A stretch of DNA of 64,000 bases from Oxyruncus cristatus (taxonomy: Eukaryota > Chordata > Aves > Passeriformes > Cotingidae), in the NCBI GenBank assembly GCA_013399855.1, contig VXAY01004752.1, positions 1,244,302-1,308,301 on the forward strand, given 5' to 3'. Position 1 is the first letter of the stretch; the number at the start of each line of letters is the position of its first letter. Positions 23,335-34,527 of this stretch are shown piece after piece. The notes beneath the pieces were generated by a model. The model did no database searches and had not been told where the DNA came from. It saw only the letters and a list, made by a program, of their open reading frames with translations. The position numbers and the translations under genes were made by a program.

Positions 23335-23412
23335 ATGACCTGTGATATATAGGAAATCACACTGGATGATCTAATGGTTTCTTCTGGCCTCACACTCTAT
23401 GAATCCATGAAT
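23335..23412 (+). mobile_element. Ancient CR1 3' tail
   Basis: GACCTGTGATATATAGGAA, ACTGGATGATCTAATGGTTT and CTTCTGGCCTCACACTCTAT, then GAATCCATGAAT, match the 'gatctaatggtcccttctggcctta' tail of old sauropsid CR1 families, distinct from the young avian tails. The 5' side is not recognisable. Confidence 0.8.
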
Positions 23413-24319
23413 ATGTATCCTCTGAGGTTGCCTGCTGCTTGTGTTCCTAAACAGGGGAACAGGCAGAGGCCGCTGCGAGAGGAGGATTTATGTTTGTTTA
23501 CTGGCATCCCTTGTCCTTTAGCTACATATTCAGATGGTTCACACCCAGATCTGTAAGGTCTGGGAGAGGATTTGGAGCATTTGGGAAAGCGTGGTCGCTG
23601 GTAGCCTGCACTGTGGGAGTTTGATGCTGTGAGAAGTGATTCACACAGTTCCCAAAAGGCGCTGCCTTCCAGCACGTTACCACATCTTGGCAGCATTTGA
23701 AGGGCACCCTGTGAGCATGAAAGGCAGGAGTGGTGACTCAGAGAGCCACAGCGAGGGGTAAGAAACCCTTTCTGGTGGAATATGAACACACAGAAATACA
23801 TACACTTGCGTTCAGGGCTATTTGAGGGCGGTGCAGCCTCGGTAATTGGGCTCATGTGTCTGTCTAGAAATGGCTGTTTCGGCCGCCTGTTTAGCAAAGA
23901 AAGGCTTTTTCCCGCAGTTATTTTCTGGAAGGACAGTGGGAATCCGGAGAACTCTTAGAATCCAGGAGCCATCCTTGTGCCATGCTGCGGCTGCCCATGT
24001 GTACTTACAGCATCAGCTTCCTGGGGCTGGTTTTGTTTTGTTTTCCAATTGGGAGGGAATATTATCTTAAAACAGACAAGAAAACGAAAACAACTGACTT
24101 AAAATCTCCTTCAAAATAACAATCAGGGAAGCGAGGATGTTCGAAGGAGGGAAGGGGTAATGACGGATGAAGAGTAGAGCAACCCAAGGGGAAGAAGTGG
24201 CACCATTTGGGGAATGCTGGGGAGGGAAATCCTGTCTGTTTACAGGCTCTGTTTTTCCACACCTGTGGGTTAGAAATGCTGTCATCTGAGGAGTGGCCCC
24301 ATATTACAAGAAGGTCAAG

Positions 24320-24490
24320 CACCAAGCAGACCTAATTAAAAGCTCATTACAAGAGACAATCTCCATTAGCATGCCAAGTTTCATGCAAATCCATTAGCAC
24401 CAGGGCTCTCTTCGGAAGCTTTAAATTCCAGTCCTGTGCCCCAGGGACTGGAAACCGTGGCCGGTTAATTTGCCATTCTCAGTCTGTGAA
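24320..24490. promoter_or_regulatory. Candidate enhancer with homeobox, SOX-like and POU motifs
   Basis: Within 70 bases: TAATTA (24333-24338), CATTAC (24345-24350), ACAAT (24356-24360), CATTAGCATG (24364-24373), an exact octamer ATGCAAAT (24383-24390) and CCATTAGCA (24391-24399). Paired ATTAG cores bracket the octamer. Such density in repeat-free DNA is typical of conserved developmental enhancers. Conservation itself cannot be seen from one genome. Confidence 0.4.
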
Positions 24491-25119
24491 CATTAGGCAC
24501 AGTCCTCTTACTTTCTGGATTATTTCACATTCCAGCAAATTAGTTTTATCCGTTCTGAGAACATTTTAACAAAGAAAGTTCTTTTGGCATCACATGGATA
24601 AAATAACAAGGGATAAAAGAATGAGCAGTTCCCCCAATCAGGAACAAATAACTTTAAATCTCTCCTGAAAATGCAGCCTTTCCTGTTATACCCCCCCCTT
24701 CCTTTCATTTATCTTTCGGCAGTCGGATTTTTTAATTACGTCTCTGCAGCCAGATTCCCCTCCCTCTCTTTTTACGCGGGTGCTCTCAAGAGCCATGTTT
24801 TTTCTTTATGCCATTGTAGCAGAACTTGACTAAAGATCTTCAAACTTGTTAAGTATAAAAGTTGGTAAATGATACTATTGTTTGAGTTGAGGGTGGGGGG
24901 AGAAGGGGGCAAGGCAGTGTATCTGTGGTGGCTGTGAGGAGGGGGAAGCTTTTGGTGGGGGGGAAAAAGGGAAAGAAAAAAGGCTCAGATGAACTGAAAT
25001 GGATCAAAGTAAACAGAGACATCTAAAAGCTTTTGTAAGTTAAAAGTGGCTATCTGTTGCAAGTCCTGCCTCATTAACTACTGATAGAAGCACTGTCTTG
25101 GCCTTCCCAGATATCTAAC

Positions 25120-25530
25120 GCTGACCGCCTCTAAGGAGATGAACTCGGGGTTATTCCCTCTCGCCGTTCCCTGCACGACTGCTTAACCTCAGCCTCTCCA
25201 CGAATGTTTATCCTCGCCCCGGGATGGGAGATCCAGTCCCCAAACTTCAGTCCTCGCTAAGAGGGAGCAACGAGCTCGGAGAGCGGGAAGGAAGTGGGCG
25301 AAAAGAGGGAAGCGTCCCCAAAGTCAGTGTCTGGCCTGGGCTGCACCGTTTCCACACACCTTTGTCAGGGAGGGAACAGGGAGAGATGGAGTTCAGCCTC
25401 TGGGTTACAGTATGTCCCCCACGCCGTGCCTGTTCCGAGGGGGAAGCTGAAACCGAGAGGGGCTTGTCCAGGGAAGCAGGGAGAGCGAGGAGGGATGGGG
25501 AGGGGGGGAACGCGATGGCTCTTTGACTGG
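25120..25530. promoter_or_regulatory. CpG-enriched block, candidate CpG island
   Basis: I count roughly 23 CpGs in about 400 bases with G+C near 60 percent by eye, whereas most of the window is CpG-depleted. Examples are CTCGCCGTTCC near 25159, CTCGCCCCGGGA near 25213 and AACGCGATGG near 25509. No TATA box or recognisable first exon is visible. It could be a promoter of an unannotated transcript, an orphan CpG island or a GC-rich exon. Confidence 0.45.
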
Positions 25531-25832
25531 GACCAGATAGGTCTCTGTGTAGAGTAATATTACAGCTCACTCTCTCATAAACAAGCTGCATGCCGGCTTC
25601 TAAAGAGCCCATCTGGCATAGCTTTGAGAATGGCAATAATTACAAGCTGATGATGGACATGGAAGAAAAGCCCTGCTGAGCTAACTCATAAGGAAGTACA
25701 GGCCAGGACTGTAGGGAAATTACAGGCTAAAACTCTTTCTAGTTTAGGCCTTTTGGTGTTCTTAATCACAGACTTTAAATGTTGTAATAAACACTGTTGC
25801 ATTTTATTGACCAACTCCCATGACAGGCAAAT

Positions 25833-25856
25833 CTTTTTTATTTTATTTTATTTTTT
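25833..25856. repeat. (TTTTA)n simple repeat
   Basis: Three TTTTA-like units inside a T-rich tract. Confidence 0.8.
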
Positions 25857-28044
25857 ACTGTTTGTTAGTTCAGAAAGCAGTTTGAGAACAATCATTTCTT
25901 AAGACTGGGTCTGTAGATTTACTTCATGAAAAGTGATCCAAACAGCAAGCGTCCCTTTTGTTACTTCGCAATTAAAAAAGAACCAGGGGAAAAAAAGGGG
26001 CAAAAGAAATATTTTAGAGTTCCACTTACCCCTATGCAGGGCTAGCTCACTGATAATGCCCGCTTTGTTTTGAGATTATCATTGAGGAATAAAAGATCTA
26101 AAATGAGTTGTTAAGTTTTTAGGTGAAACTCCTGCTGGTTTCGCTGGCTATAGGATTTCCCAGGAAATAAAGCAGTTTTAGGTATGAGAGGTATGGCCTG
26201 ATCTCGTGCCCAGTGAAGCTCATGACATACTTGCTGACTCCAGTGGTCTAGACCAGTGTCACTGGAAGCTTAGAGGCCTCAGCTGTGTCTGGATTTAAAT
26301 CCAGTCTTACTGCTGTGACCCAGAACTGTGTTTCTGAATAAAAGGGAAAATTCCAGGCTGCAGGGGCTCTGTTCCAGTGTCCCTTAGAGACACCAAACAT
26401 CGTTTTCCCAGTGGAACATGAGAAATGTTCAGGGCACCTGCCAGGGCTGTGGTTGCCAGAGGAAGGTCTCTCTAGCACCGAGTATCCCATGTCTGGAGAT
26501 GAAAATCCCTAAATCCTGAGAGCTTTACCACCTCTCTGTCACAAAATGTCTGTGTTTTGGGTCTATGAATATATTTATGATGTGTTTTTTTATGCTCGTG
26601 CGTGTGGCAGTGCCACCTCTATGGACTATAAATGGATGTGGACTATCCCTGTGGACTATTTCCATGGATATAGGAGTGGAATGCAAGGGAGTTGTGACAG
26701 TCAACACCAGCTTAAGTTCTGCTTCAGAGAGCCTACCTGTTTTCCCAGACTAATTCCCCTCTCCCTTCTGCAGAGTCTAGAAGATCAAGAGTTAAACAGT
26801 TCTGTGAGTTTTATTTGACTTGAGTGCAATAAATCTCCCAGGGTGACTGATAGACTGATAACTCTCAAAATCCATTCAGTACTTTGTGTGTCAAAGCAGC
26901 AGTGAATGTGGAGTGTTGTCAGTTGTTTTAAATAACACTGTTTTGACAGTATGTTGTTTATTACAATTCAACACGTGTGATTTGTTTCCTTGGAGGAAAT
27001 CTGCCTTTATTTTACGTTGGGTTTTATTTTAGTTCAGGAACATCGCCTGAACATATTAGAAATGCTGCATAACATGGTGGGTTGGCTTTTAGTGATCCAG
27101 TTAAATCTTGGAAAAGTATCTGTGTTTTTACAGGATGCGTTCTCCTATGAGATTTCCAAATAGCAGAACATTCTGTTCCTTTAGATAAACGTTTGCCTGC
27201 AGGTATAGCTTTGTGTTTGTAAACTGTTTCATGTTGCTCCTATTTCTGCCGCAGTTCTTTCACAGACCTTTCAAAGTTTCTGGTTTACTTGTGGCTGTTT
27301 GTGTCCCAACATTTCATAACACAGATGCTTATTTAGTTTTCCCCATTACCATTTAACTATTTGTTCAGGCATCAGATTTTTCTCCCCCCTCACCTTTTTT
27401 GTTGCAAAGTTGAAGGAATGTGAGGTCAGGGAATGGAAATTTACCTATCCGAAGGCAGCTCTCTTTTCTTTCATAAACTTCCCTCTGGCTTCTTAATCTG
27501 AAACGTGCTTGTCAATGTGAAATGATTTCTTTATATTTAACTGTCTCTTTCCAATACAGACTGGAATTGTTCCTAACAAAAGGAGCATGAATCGGTGGAA
27601 ACTATATATTAAATGCAGGACTATTTGTCTAGTTTTCATTAGGTTGCTGAGTGAGAAGCCCAAACTCCTCTCTTTTCCCAAGGTACTCAGATATCCACCA
27701 AGTGCCTTCATCCCATAGCCTTGTTTCCTCTCCCAGTAAACCAGCTTTCCAAAAGAATGCTCCACTCTCTGCTCTTTATACTGTCAGCAGTGACAGCAAC
27801 CAGCCACGCTGACATTTCTTATTGTTTACAAAGGATGAGCGCCAACAAGGCATCTCTGATCAGTTGATAAACTCTCCTAACCCTCTCCCCCCACCCAACC
27901 CTCTGCTCCACTGACCAAACTAACCTTTTCACGGTACACTGCCTGTAATTACCAGTGAAAGACGCTAACCAGAGAGGACCAGGACTTCAGCTAAACACAA
28001 ACAAACCAGCAAAACAGCTCTGAAGATAAACTACTCACAACTCC

Positions 28045-28150
28045 AGGTCGCTCGGCAGACAGGGCAGGCCGGGAGAAACGCGGCAGCTGCAGGCAGGGAG
28101 GGGAGAGAGGAGAAATCTAACCCTAAATTCCTCACGTGCACGTATTTTTC
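28045..28150. promoter_or_regulatory. Small GC pocket with a CACGTG E-box
   Basis: Several CpGs (GGTCGCTCGG, GGCCGGGAGAAACGCGGC), a CAGCTG (28084-28089) and a palindromic CACGTG (28133-28138) followed by CACGTA. The flanks are AT-rich. Too short for a CpG island; a regulatory element is possible. Confidence 0.25.
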
Positions 28151-30193
28151 GTATGAATTTTAAAATTGCTTTGAAAAAAACACGCTAGAATAGCATTAAA
28201 ATAACCTTATTGTTTATTATCATAATCCTGTGTATTTAATATCCTTTTCCCCCTTCAATTCCCCCCACTCCTGCAGAAACTGCCGCCAACACAGTGGTCA
28301 AACTGAGTTCATAGCTCCTCATAATGAGCCCAGGGATAATGCCTATACCAAAAAGTTACTTTTCAGTCATGACATGAATTTGACTTCTACCCACCCCCTC
28401 CTCAATCCCTGGTGTGACAAGCAGATTCTTCCCATTCTGTTTTCCTGGAGGTGAGAAGCACCAGCACGTGGAGTGTCTCTTCGCTCATCCCTCTCCCTGA
28501 GCCAGTTGGTGAGGAAGGTAGTTTTGGGGGCCTTGGTTTGCCAGGAATGTTGATGTGGTGCATGATTATATAGAAATAGTTTGAATTCCATCTTTAAAAA
28601 ATTTCGTCTGCTGTTACAGGTTCCACCTGAAATAGCTGGATAATGGGCTTGCTCCATGAGCAGAACTTTTGCCACTGATTTTTCCGGTGCTAAAGAGTCA
28701 GACACAGCTTTCAGAAGGGTGTGATTTTCTTCCCAGAGGCTAAGCTGTGTTGGTTTGTTCTTCTTTTCCATGGTGAGATGACTGTTACATGGAAAACAGC
28801 AAGATCAAGTTTAGATCTCCAGCAGAAACACAAACCTTTAAACTGAAGGTTTATTTTAGGCAAAACAGAAGAAGAAGTCCTTCTGGCACTGCAAAATTCC
28901 TTCCTGTTCTTGCAGAAGCCTTTTCTGCTGGGAACCCAGTCATGCCATGTTATCCCAGCATGGAATCAGCCTCTTCAGCCATAAAATACTTTTCATTTAC
29001 TTGTGTTAGTTCTGCAGATGCCACTGATTAAAACCTCCTAAGGAGCAACCACAAGAGTAGCACTGCCACTCCTACGGCCTTTGGACAGGCTTTGTCATCA
29101 GCTGGATGCTGAACATCTAAGGGACCTCTCTTCATCTTTCTTTATTTCCTCCAATTGTTGTGGTACCGTTGTGATGGATGAACTAGTTTGCACCTTAGCC
29201 CTAAACCCCTGATCCTTGGCTGGAAGCTGTAGCTGCAACTTCAGCATGAGCAATAACCTGTGGCTAAATTGGAAGTGGCTGAGATCTGTCCCTGTCTGAC
29301 TTTGAGGGGCTTCCATCATCGTGCGGGATCTCCAGAGAGGCTGTTCATGTCAACAGAATTGGGCAAGGTATTGCGGGGCGGTTTTCCCTTTCATTTATTT
29401 TAATGTCAGTTTTTATGGTTCCCTCTTGAGTTTTTATCTGTTCCAAGGAGATTTCACAACATTGTCAGGTTAGTAAGATATGAAAAGCTGAGCCTATGAA
29501 AGCCTTAATTTAAGGAGCATGAAAACCTCCTTTAGAACTATGTTTCATTTAGTCTTACTGGCTTTCCTGCCTCCTCTCTTGATCAGTCTGACTGTTTTAA
29601 TCTGCACAGAAGTGGCGATTCATGCACTTAGGACACGCGAAATGAAAAGGTCTGAGATGTCGTGAATTTTCCCAGAAGAACTGGGCACGTCCCTGTGCAT
29701 GTGGTGTGCAGGAATGTCTTTTGTTTCCCCCCAGCTCTCCTTGTCACAGTGGGTATATTCCAGGGAATTAGTTTGGCAAGAACAAAGCCAAGTGTTGCAT
29801 TGACAAATGCAGTTTAATGTTTTGACAAGTAGGAATAGAATTTAAAATTGCAGACATGAGATGAAGACACGAGCTTAAACATACAGAAAAAAACCCCACA
29901 AGTAAAAGGTGTATTTGCAATTTTTAGGCTAAACTATTTATGAGAAAGAAAATGCAAAAGCTGGTCAAAATACCACAGCTATTTGCATCCACAGATAAGA
30001 AACGCCTTATGCCAGTCTTTCTTTTGCCCAAAGAACTCACTGACCAGTGAATGTGGATGCTAAATGCATAGCTGAACTTTTTTTTTCAAAACAATTTAAT
30101 GCATTTGGTGTGTGTGGGGGGGAGACTGTAAATTAGCCTTATCAGAAAAAGACTTAACTGCTGAAAAACAGCTTCCTCCCCATAAATGTAGGG

Positions 30194-30245
30194 AGGATTC
30201 ATAGATCATAGGGCTAGAAGGGACAATCAGGGGCCTTGCTGCTTC
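30194..30245 (-). mobile_element. Short ancient CR1 tail fragment
   Basis: GGATTCATAGATCATAGGGC followed by TAGAAGGGACAATCAGGGG resembles the reverse-complemented tail of old CR1 families ('atcatagggctggaagggacctcagg'). Only about 50 bases are recognisable. Confidence 0.65.
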
Positions 30246-32521
30246 TAAGATGTTGGCCAATATTGGGTATTTCTGAAATTAGAGGCAGGAAAACCCGTAG
30301 CTTGAGCCAGGGTAGGTGTTGGACAGAGATGGAACGTGTAGCATGTGCTCATCCCCGAGTTACACAGTCACTGCAAACCACTTGGGTTTCTTTTTCCTGC
30401 TGCTAATGTAATTAGAGTTCCTGTATTTCCCACTACTGTCCTTTTATCTTGCCTCTCTTTCATGTTCCCAAGGCTCACTATCACCCCCATGCTAATGAGA
30501 CACTCCTTGGCCGGGTAAATGCTTGTTGTTACCTTCCTACAGGTAAGTGAGCACTTTGGATTTGCAAGTCTTACCTGTTCTGGATCAGCGCGACCCTTAA
30601 TTCCTGTTTCTTTGTGGTGGTAGCTGGGTGTGAGTGTGTTCCCAAAGCTCAGGGTTGCAGCTGAGGAGGATAGGAAAGGCACTAAAATAAAAACATTTAA
30701 CCCCCACACACACTTCCCTGTACCCATATGTGCTTGTATTGTATCAATCCCAAGAAGTCTCGTGAATTAAGATGAGGATTTTCACCTCATCCAGCAATCG
30801 CTTGCCCTTTTATCTCCACTCCGATGAAGTCATGTCTTGCTGTTTAACTTTCGTGTTGCAAGTAAGGTTTTTACTTCCTTGTGTGATTCACTGCAGGGAA
30901 AGTGGATTCAGAAAAGTTTCAAGGGCCAAAAGACACAAGTCAGAGGAGTAAGTAGGTGGAAATGGAGGTCTTTTTCCATGTTACTTATTTCCAAGTCAGG
31001 TTAAAAAGGGCTGTAAGAGCAAGCCTTGCTTCCATCAGCGTGCAGTGATTGGAAATTAGAAGATATTTGCATCAAAATCTCCTTGACTCAGGAGAAGATG
31101 CCAGTTGTCTTCAAGGAGTTGGTAGGGGGAGGTGTGTGAGACAAATAAAGGTCAAGCGCTTAAAAGCCAATAGGCTGATTGTTGTTTGAGCCCACAGATT
31201 TCTTGCTGCTTTTTGGATCCAATGTTGAAAAACGTGAGCTCAAAATTCACGTCATTAATGCACAGAAATATTTTGAAGGGAGGGCTAAGAGCATAAAATC
31301 GTATTTAAGGTCATTTGTCAGGGAACTGCACACAGATTCTCTCCCTAAAATGAAGTGTCTTTGCTACACAAAGCCAGTCGTCCTGGACTCTGGATGAAGC
31401 AGCTTTCCTGCTTTGTAGATTCTCGCTCTATTGCATTTGCAGGTGCCTCGTATTTAGCCACAGACGGCAAATAATCAGAACTTATCTGAATAAAATTTTC
31501 CTGAGTCTTCTGCCTGAACGTTCTCACTGTCAGTTCCCAGCCAAAGTGCCTTTCCAGGCCTTTTCCCTGCGTTTCTGTGTAGTTCATTGCCCTCATTCCA
31601 CCACCGGAGCCCGACCCTTTTGTTTGATGTCTCTCCCTTGTCTGTGCACATCTGTTTGGGCCAGTGGCTTGCAGGCAGCGGTGCAGGGAGTCTTGGAATG
31701 CAGGAAAAGGAGGTGGCCACAGTTTGCCTCTGTAGAGTTCTGTGGGATGTCACAAGGAAAAGCACAGTTGCTGTCATTACATTTACTATTTAGATTTTCT
31801 AGTGCGTGGCCCGGCCTCCCGTGTGAAAACTTTAAAGGGCTGAAAATTTAAGTGGCATTGCCACTGGCAGTTGTGTTGTAGAATAGGAGGAACATCTCTG
31901 TGCTGCAAAGCTCCTCCTCACGGGCACGTCCCAGGAGAGCTCCTCTGGGGCAGACACGCTCTTCCCAACCTGTTCTCTCTCCTGAACTGGCTGGTCTGCG
32001 TGTTTTTTCATTTAGGAATTACCAGAATGGGAGGTTTGCTGATGTACTAGTGGAGCAACTATCCCAGTGGTTGTTGTGGGGCACTGGATTTTGGCTATTA
32101 TAGCTGTGGTGGGCCAGGTGAAGCAGAAAAACACCCAGCTAAGCATTTCCATCAGGGACACACTGTGCAGTGACAGCATTAAAACCAAAATTGATTTTCA
32201 AGCAGTCAGTGTTTCTTTCTGGGGAAACACTCCAAGGAAGCACGGTAAGAAATGGGGGGGAAAGCGTATGGAACAGTGCTCTGGGGGATTTTGCTCCCAG
32301 GTTGTTGATCTTGTTGGTATAGATAAGGGAGAAATGAGGACGCCCTTCCTGCTCTTGGTTAACTGTATTCCTATGGATTGGGGAGCAGGATTTTCCTGAG
32401 CTAAGAGCTCCCTCTCTGCAGTGAGGTTCTAGGGCTGTACATCTCTGTGTTGCCCTGTACCTGGGGTTGATAATAAGTTCTGCCATGGAGCCTGATGGAA
32501 ATGGTCCATCCAGTTCTGGCC
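30246..32521. other. Non-coding DNA with a recursive-splice candidate
   Basis: No recognised gene. The juxtaposed acceptor/donor at 30542/30543 is listed separately. A repeat-free stretch at 31040-31350 includes an ATTTGCAT octamer (31066-31073) and TCATTAATGCA near 31252 and may be conserved. Confidence 0.6.
30489..30552 (+). other. Candidate recursive (ratchet) splice site
   Basis: TTCCTACAG/GTAAGTGA places a full 3' splice-site AG directly against a consensus 5' splice site, with the junction between 30542 and 30543. Upstream there is a branch-point-like TGCTAATG (30490-30497) and a T/C-rich tract (TTGTTGTTACCTTCC). This is the arrangement of recursive splice sites known from very long vertebrate introns. 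It would apply only if a plus-strand gene spans the window, which the sequence does not show. Confidence 0.35.
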
Positions 32522-32729
32522 TGATGTTTTCTGGACACCACTGAGGTGATTGAGCACTGGGACAGGCTGCCCAGAGATGTTGTGGAGGCTCCTCTCCTGG
32601 AGATATTCCAAAGCCGCCTTGACACAATCCTGATTGACATGCTCTGGGGGACCCTGCTTGATCAGGGAGGTTGGACTAGGTGACCTCCAGTGGTCCTTTC
32701 CAACCTTATCTATTCTGGATTCTGGGATT
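32522..32729 (+). mobile_element. CR1 LINE 3' fragment, 'dispatched in gaggtt-tgtggag' subfamily
   Basis: GAGCACTGGGACAGGCTGCC, CCAGAGATGTTGTGGAGGCT, GGAGATATTCCAAAGCCGCC and GGTTGGACTAGGTGACCTCC, then an ATTCTGGATTCTGGGATT tail. This follows the CR1 ORF2 C-terminus and 3' end of the 'ggcccgcctggac' type, different from most copies here. Confidence 0.93.
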
Positions 32730-33059
32730 CATCCATCTAAGCCCAGTTCCCTCCCACAGTGAGCTCAGGCCTGTGAATACTCAGCCTTCCATTTCCCCAC
32801 CTCTGTCTTCGGGAAACAGCAGGGGTAGCTCCTTCCCCAGGGCACCAGCCCTGAACCAGTTATCCCTGTACTTGTGATGTTTGGAACCGCCGTGATTTTA
32901 AGGGCTCCTTAAAGCAGAGTTTACCAGAGTTATATAAACCTTTGCTTTAAATCCACTGTAAATACGTTACAGAATCTGCCAAACATGCATTAAAATATTT
33001 TGCTCCAGATATGCCTATGTCTAACCTTTTGGTTTCTAAGGGCTTTAATCAGTAATCTT

Positions 33060-33330
33060 CAAGTAGGAAGTTATTCATCTTTATTGCCAGGCAGTTCTCA
33101 GTGGCGGTCGTGGCAACAATCTTTTCATTGCTTCTGTGTTTAGTTGTTCTTTGACATGATAGAAGTCAGCTGCAGTTCAATGAGCTCACTATTTGTGCAA
33201 CTTAATTGCTTGCTTCCTTTAATATGTACTCAATTTTTCCTTTTATGAGCAGGGTTGTTGGAAAAATTAAGCTTAAGGATATGGCTATCCACTGTTAATT
33301 AACCTCCTTCCCAAACACATTAGTAAAATA
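33060..33330. promoter_or_regulatory. Candidate conserved element with three chained palindromes
   Basis: Repeat-free AT-rich stretch. It contains TTAAGCTTAA (33267-33276), GGATATGGCTATCC (33277-33290) and GTTAATTAAC (33294-33303), each self-complementary or nearly so, almost without spacers. GTTAATTAAC is close to a compacted HNF1 site and contains a TAATTA homeobox core. Function is inferred. Confidence 0.35.
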
Positions 33331-33414
33331 GGTCAAATGGCTGTTGAGTGTTAAGTGTACCATTACTAAGGTACTTCTCAGCTGGAAAATGAACCCTGGA
33401 TTGGATAAGACAGG

Positions 33415-33522
33415 AGTTTCCAAAGGAGCTTCAAGGACTTAGGTGTCCATATCGCACTGAAATTCAATTAGATCCGAGTGCCTAATTCCCTTAAGCTGGA
33501 TTTTCCAAAAGCTCCTAAGGGC
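33415..33522. repeat. Ancient palindromic (MITE-like) repeat relic
   Basis: The left arm CAAAGGAGCTTCAAGGACTT then AGGTGTC, and the right arm GTGCCTAATTCCCTTAAGC then GGATTTTCCAAA, are imperfect inverted repeats around ACTGAAATTCAATTAGATCC. This resembles the 'ttaggtgcctaactcccattgaaa' palindromes that I recall from turtle, crocodilian and bird genomes. The formal family name is uncertain. Confidence 0.65.
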
Positions 33523-34308
33523 GTGTGTTCAGGAGTTTGGATTTGGTGCGTGTTTGGAGCGTGCACGTTTAAAAATAGCCTGAGACTGCTTCCCTTTGCT
33601 CTTCAGTTAGGTTTAGTGGAATCTTTGGATGTGTGATCCGTGCAGGCATGTGGGTATGTGTGCATGTGTGCACAAGAGCAGGAAAAAACGGGAATAGTTT
33701 TCTCCAGAGGGATTTGTACTTTGCATTATTAAGGGTACCGCATGTGTTTGTTCTCTCAAGAGTGACTAATATTATGATTCAGATTTGAAATTCCTAGAAT
33801 AGCTCTGTTATGTGAGGATGTATAAATAGTTTTGATGAGTATAAAATATGCTCAGTGAGGGAACTGATCTATCAAAACAGCTTTATAAAGTGATAGTGTA
33901 ATTTCTTTCCATGTCAGGGGTATATTCCGATGGAAAAATCACCTTAATTGCAGTGGTGATAGCTTGATTGGAATTCTGCCCATCCGTCCCCAAAATTGTG
34001 CATGATTTTTAAAATCGTATTTAGAAAAATGGGTTCAATTTGGGAAGTTCTTAATTTTTAAAAATATATGTATTTTTCAGAGGGATGGATAAGGTTCAAA
34101 AAAAAAGAATGGAAGCTGGAAGATTTCCCAGTGGGAGATAAAGGCTGTGTTTTGTTATGATAACATCTCCCAATTGCAGTTCCCAGGCTAAGTCAGGAGA
34201 CTTCTCCTGGAAGCCAGTGGGACTTCCCACATGTGTAAACTCTCCTCATCCAAATATTATTGTGTGCTACAGCAGTGGCCAGCCAAGATATTAGGAATAT
34301 TAGGGATT

Positions 34309-34527
34309 AGGAAAAGGTTCTTCCCCCGGAGGGTGGTTGGCACTGACCAGGCTCCCCAGGGCAGTGGGCACGGCCCCAAGGCTGCCAGAGCTCCAGGAGT
34401 GTTTGGACAAGGCTCTCAAGGACAGGGTGGGATTGTTGGGGTGTCCTCTGCAGGGCCAAGAGTTGGATCAATGATCCTTGTGGGTCCCTTCCAACTCAGC
34501 GTATTCCATGATTCTGTGATTCTGTGA
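34309..34527 (+). mobile_element. CR1 LINE 3' fragment ('gtgtcctgtgcagggcc' type)
   Basis: GGAAAAGGTTCTTCCCCCGG, GGTTGGCACTGACCAGGCTC, GGGATTGTTGGGGTGTCC and GGGTCCCTTCCAACTCAGC, with tail GATTCTGTGATTCTGTG. It is the same subfamily as the copies at 19232, 45706, 56416 and 63314. Confidence 0.95.

Larger units (their letters stand above)
23413..30193. other. Long repeat-poor non-coding DNA with candidate regulatory blocks
   Basis: Nearly 6.8 kb without a recognisable transposon, the longest such stretch in the window. It contains a homeobox/POU cluster (24333-24400), a CpG-enriched block (25120-25530), a TTTTA repeat (25833-25856) and a CACGTG-bearing GC pocket (28045-28150). No coding exon is recognised; frames of 134 to 166 codons appear to be chance. 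Confidence 0.6.
32730..34308. other. Non-coding DNA with palindrome chain and MITE-like relic
   Basis: No gene seen. Chained palindromes at 33267-33303 and an old inverted repeat at 33415-33522 are listed separately. The 33640-33670 stretch is GTGTG/CATGTG-rich. Confidence 0.65.

Noticed and set aside
24880..24975. G-quadruplex promoter motif
   Set aside because: There are several G runs, but I could not find four runs of three or more G with short loops in one place.
26622..26659. Three TGGACTAT words as a minisatellite
   Set aside because: The spacing is irregular (17 and 13 bases) and the intervening sequence differs.
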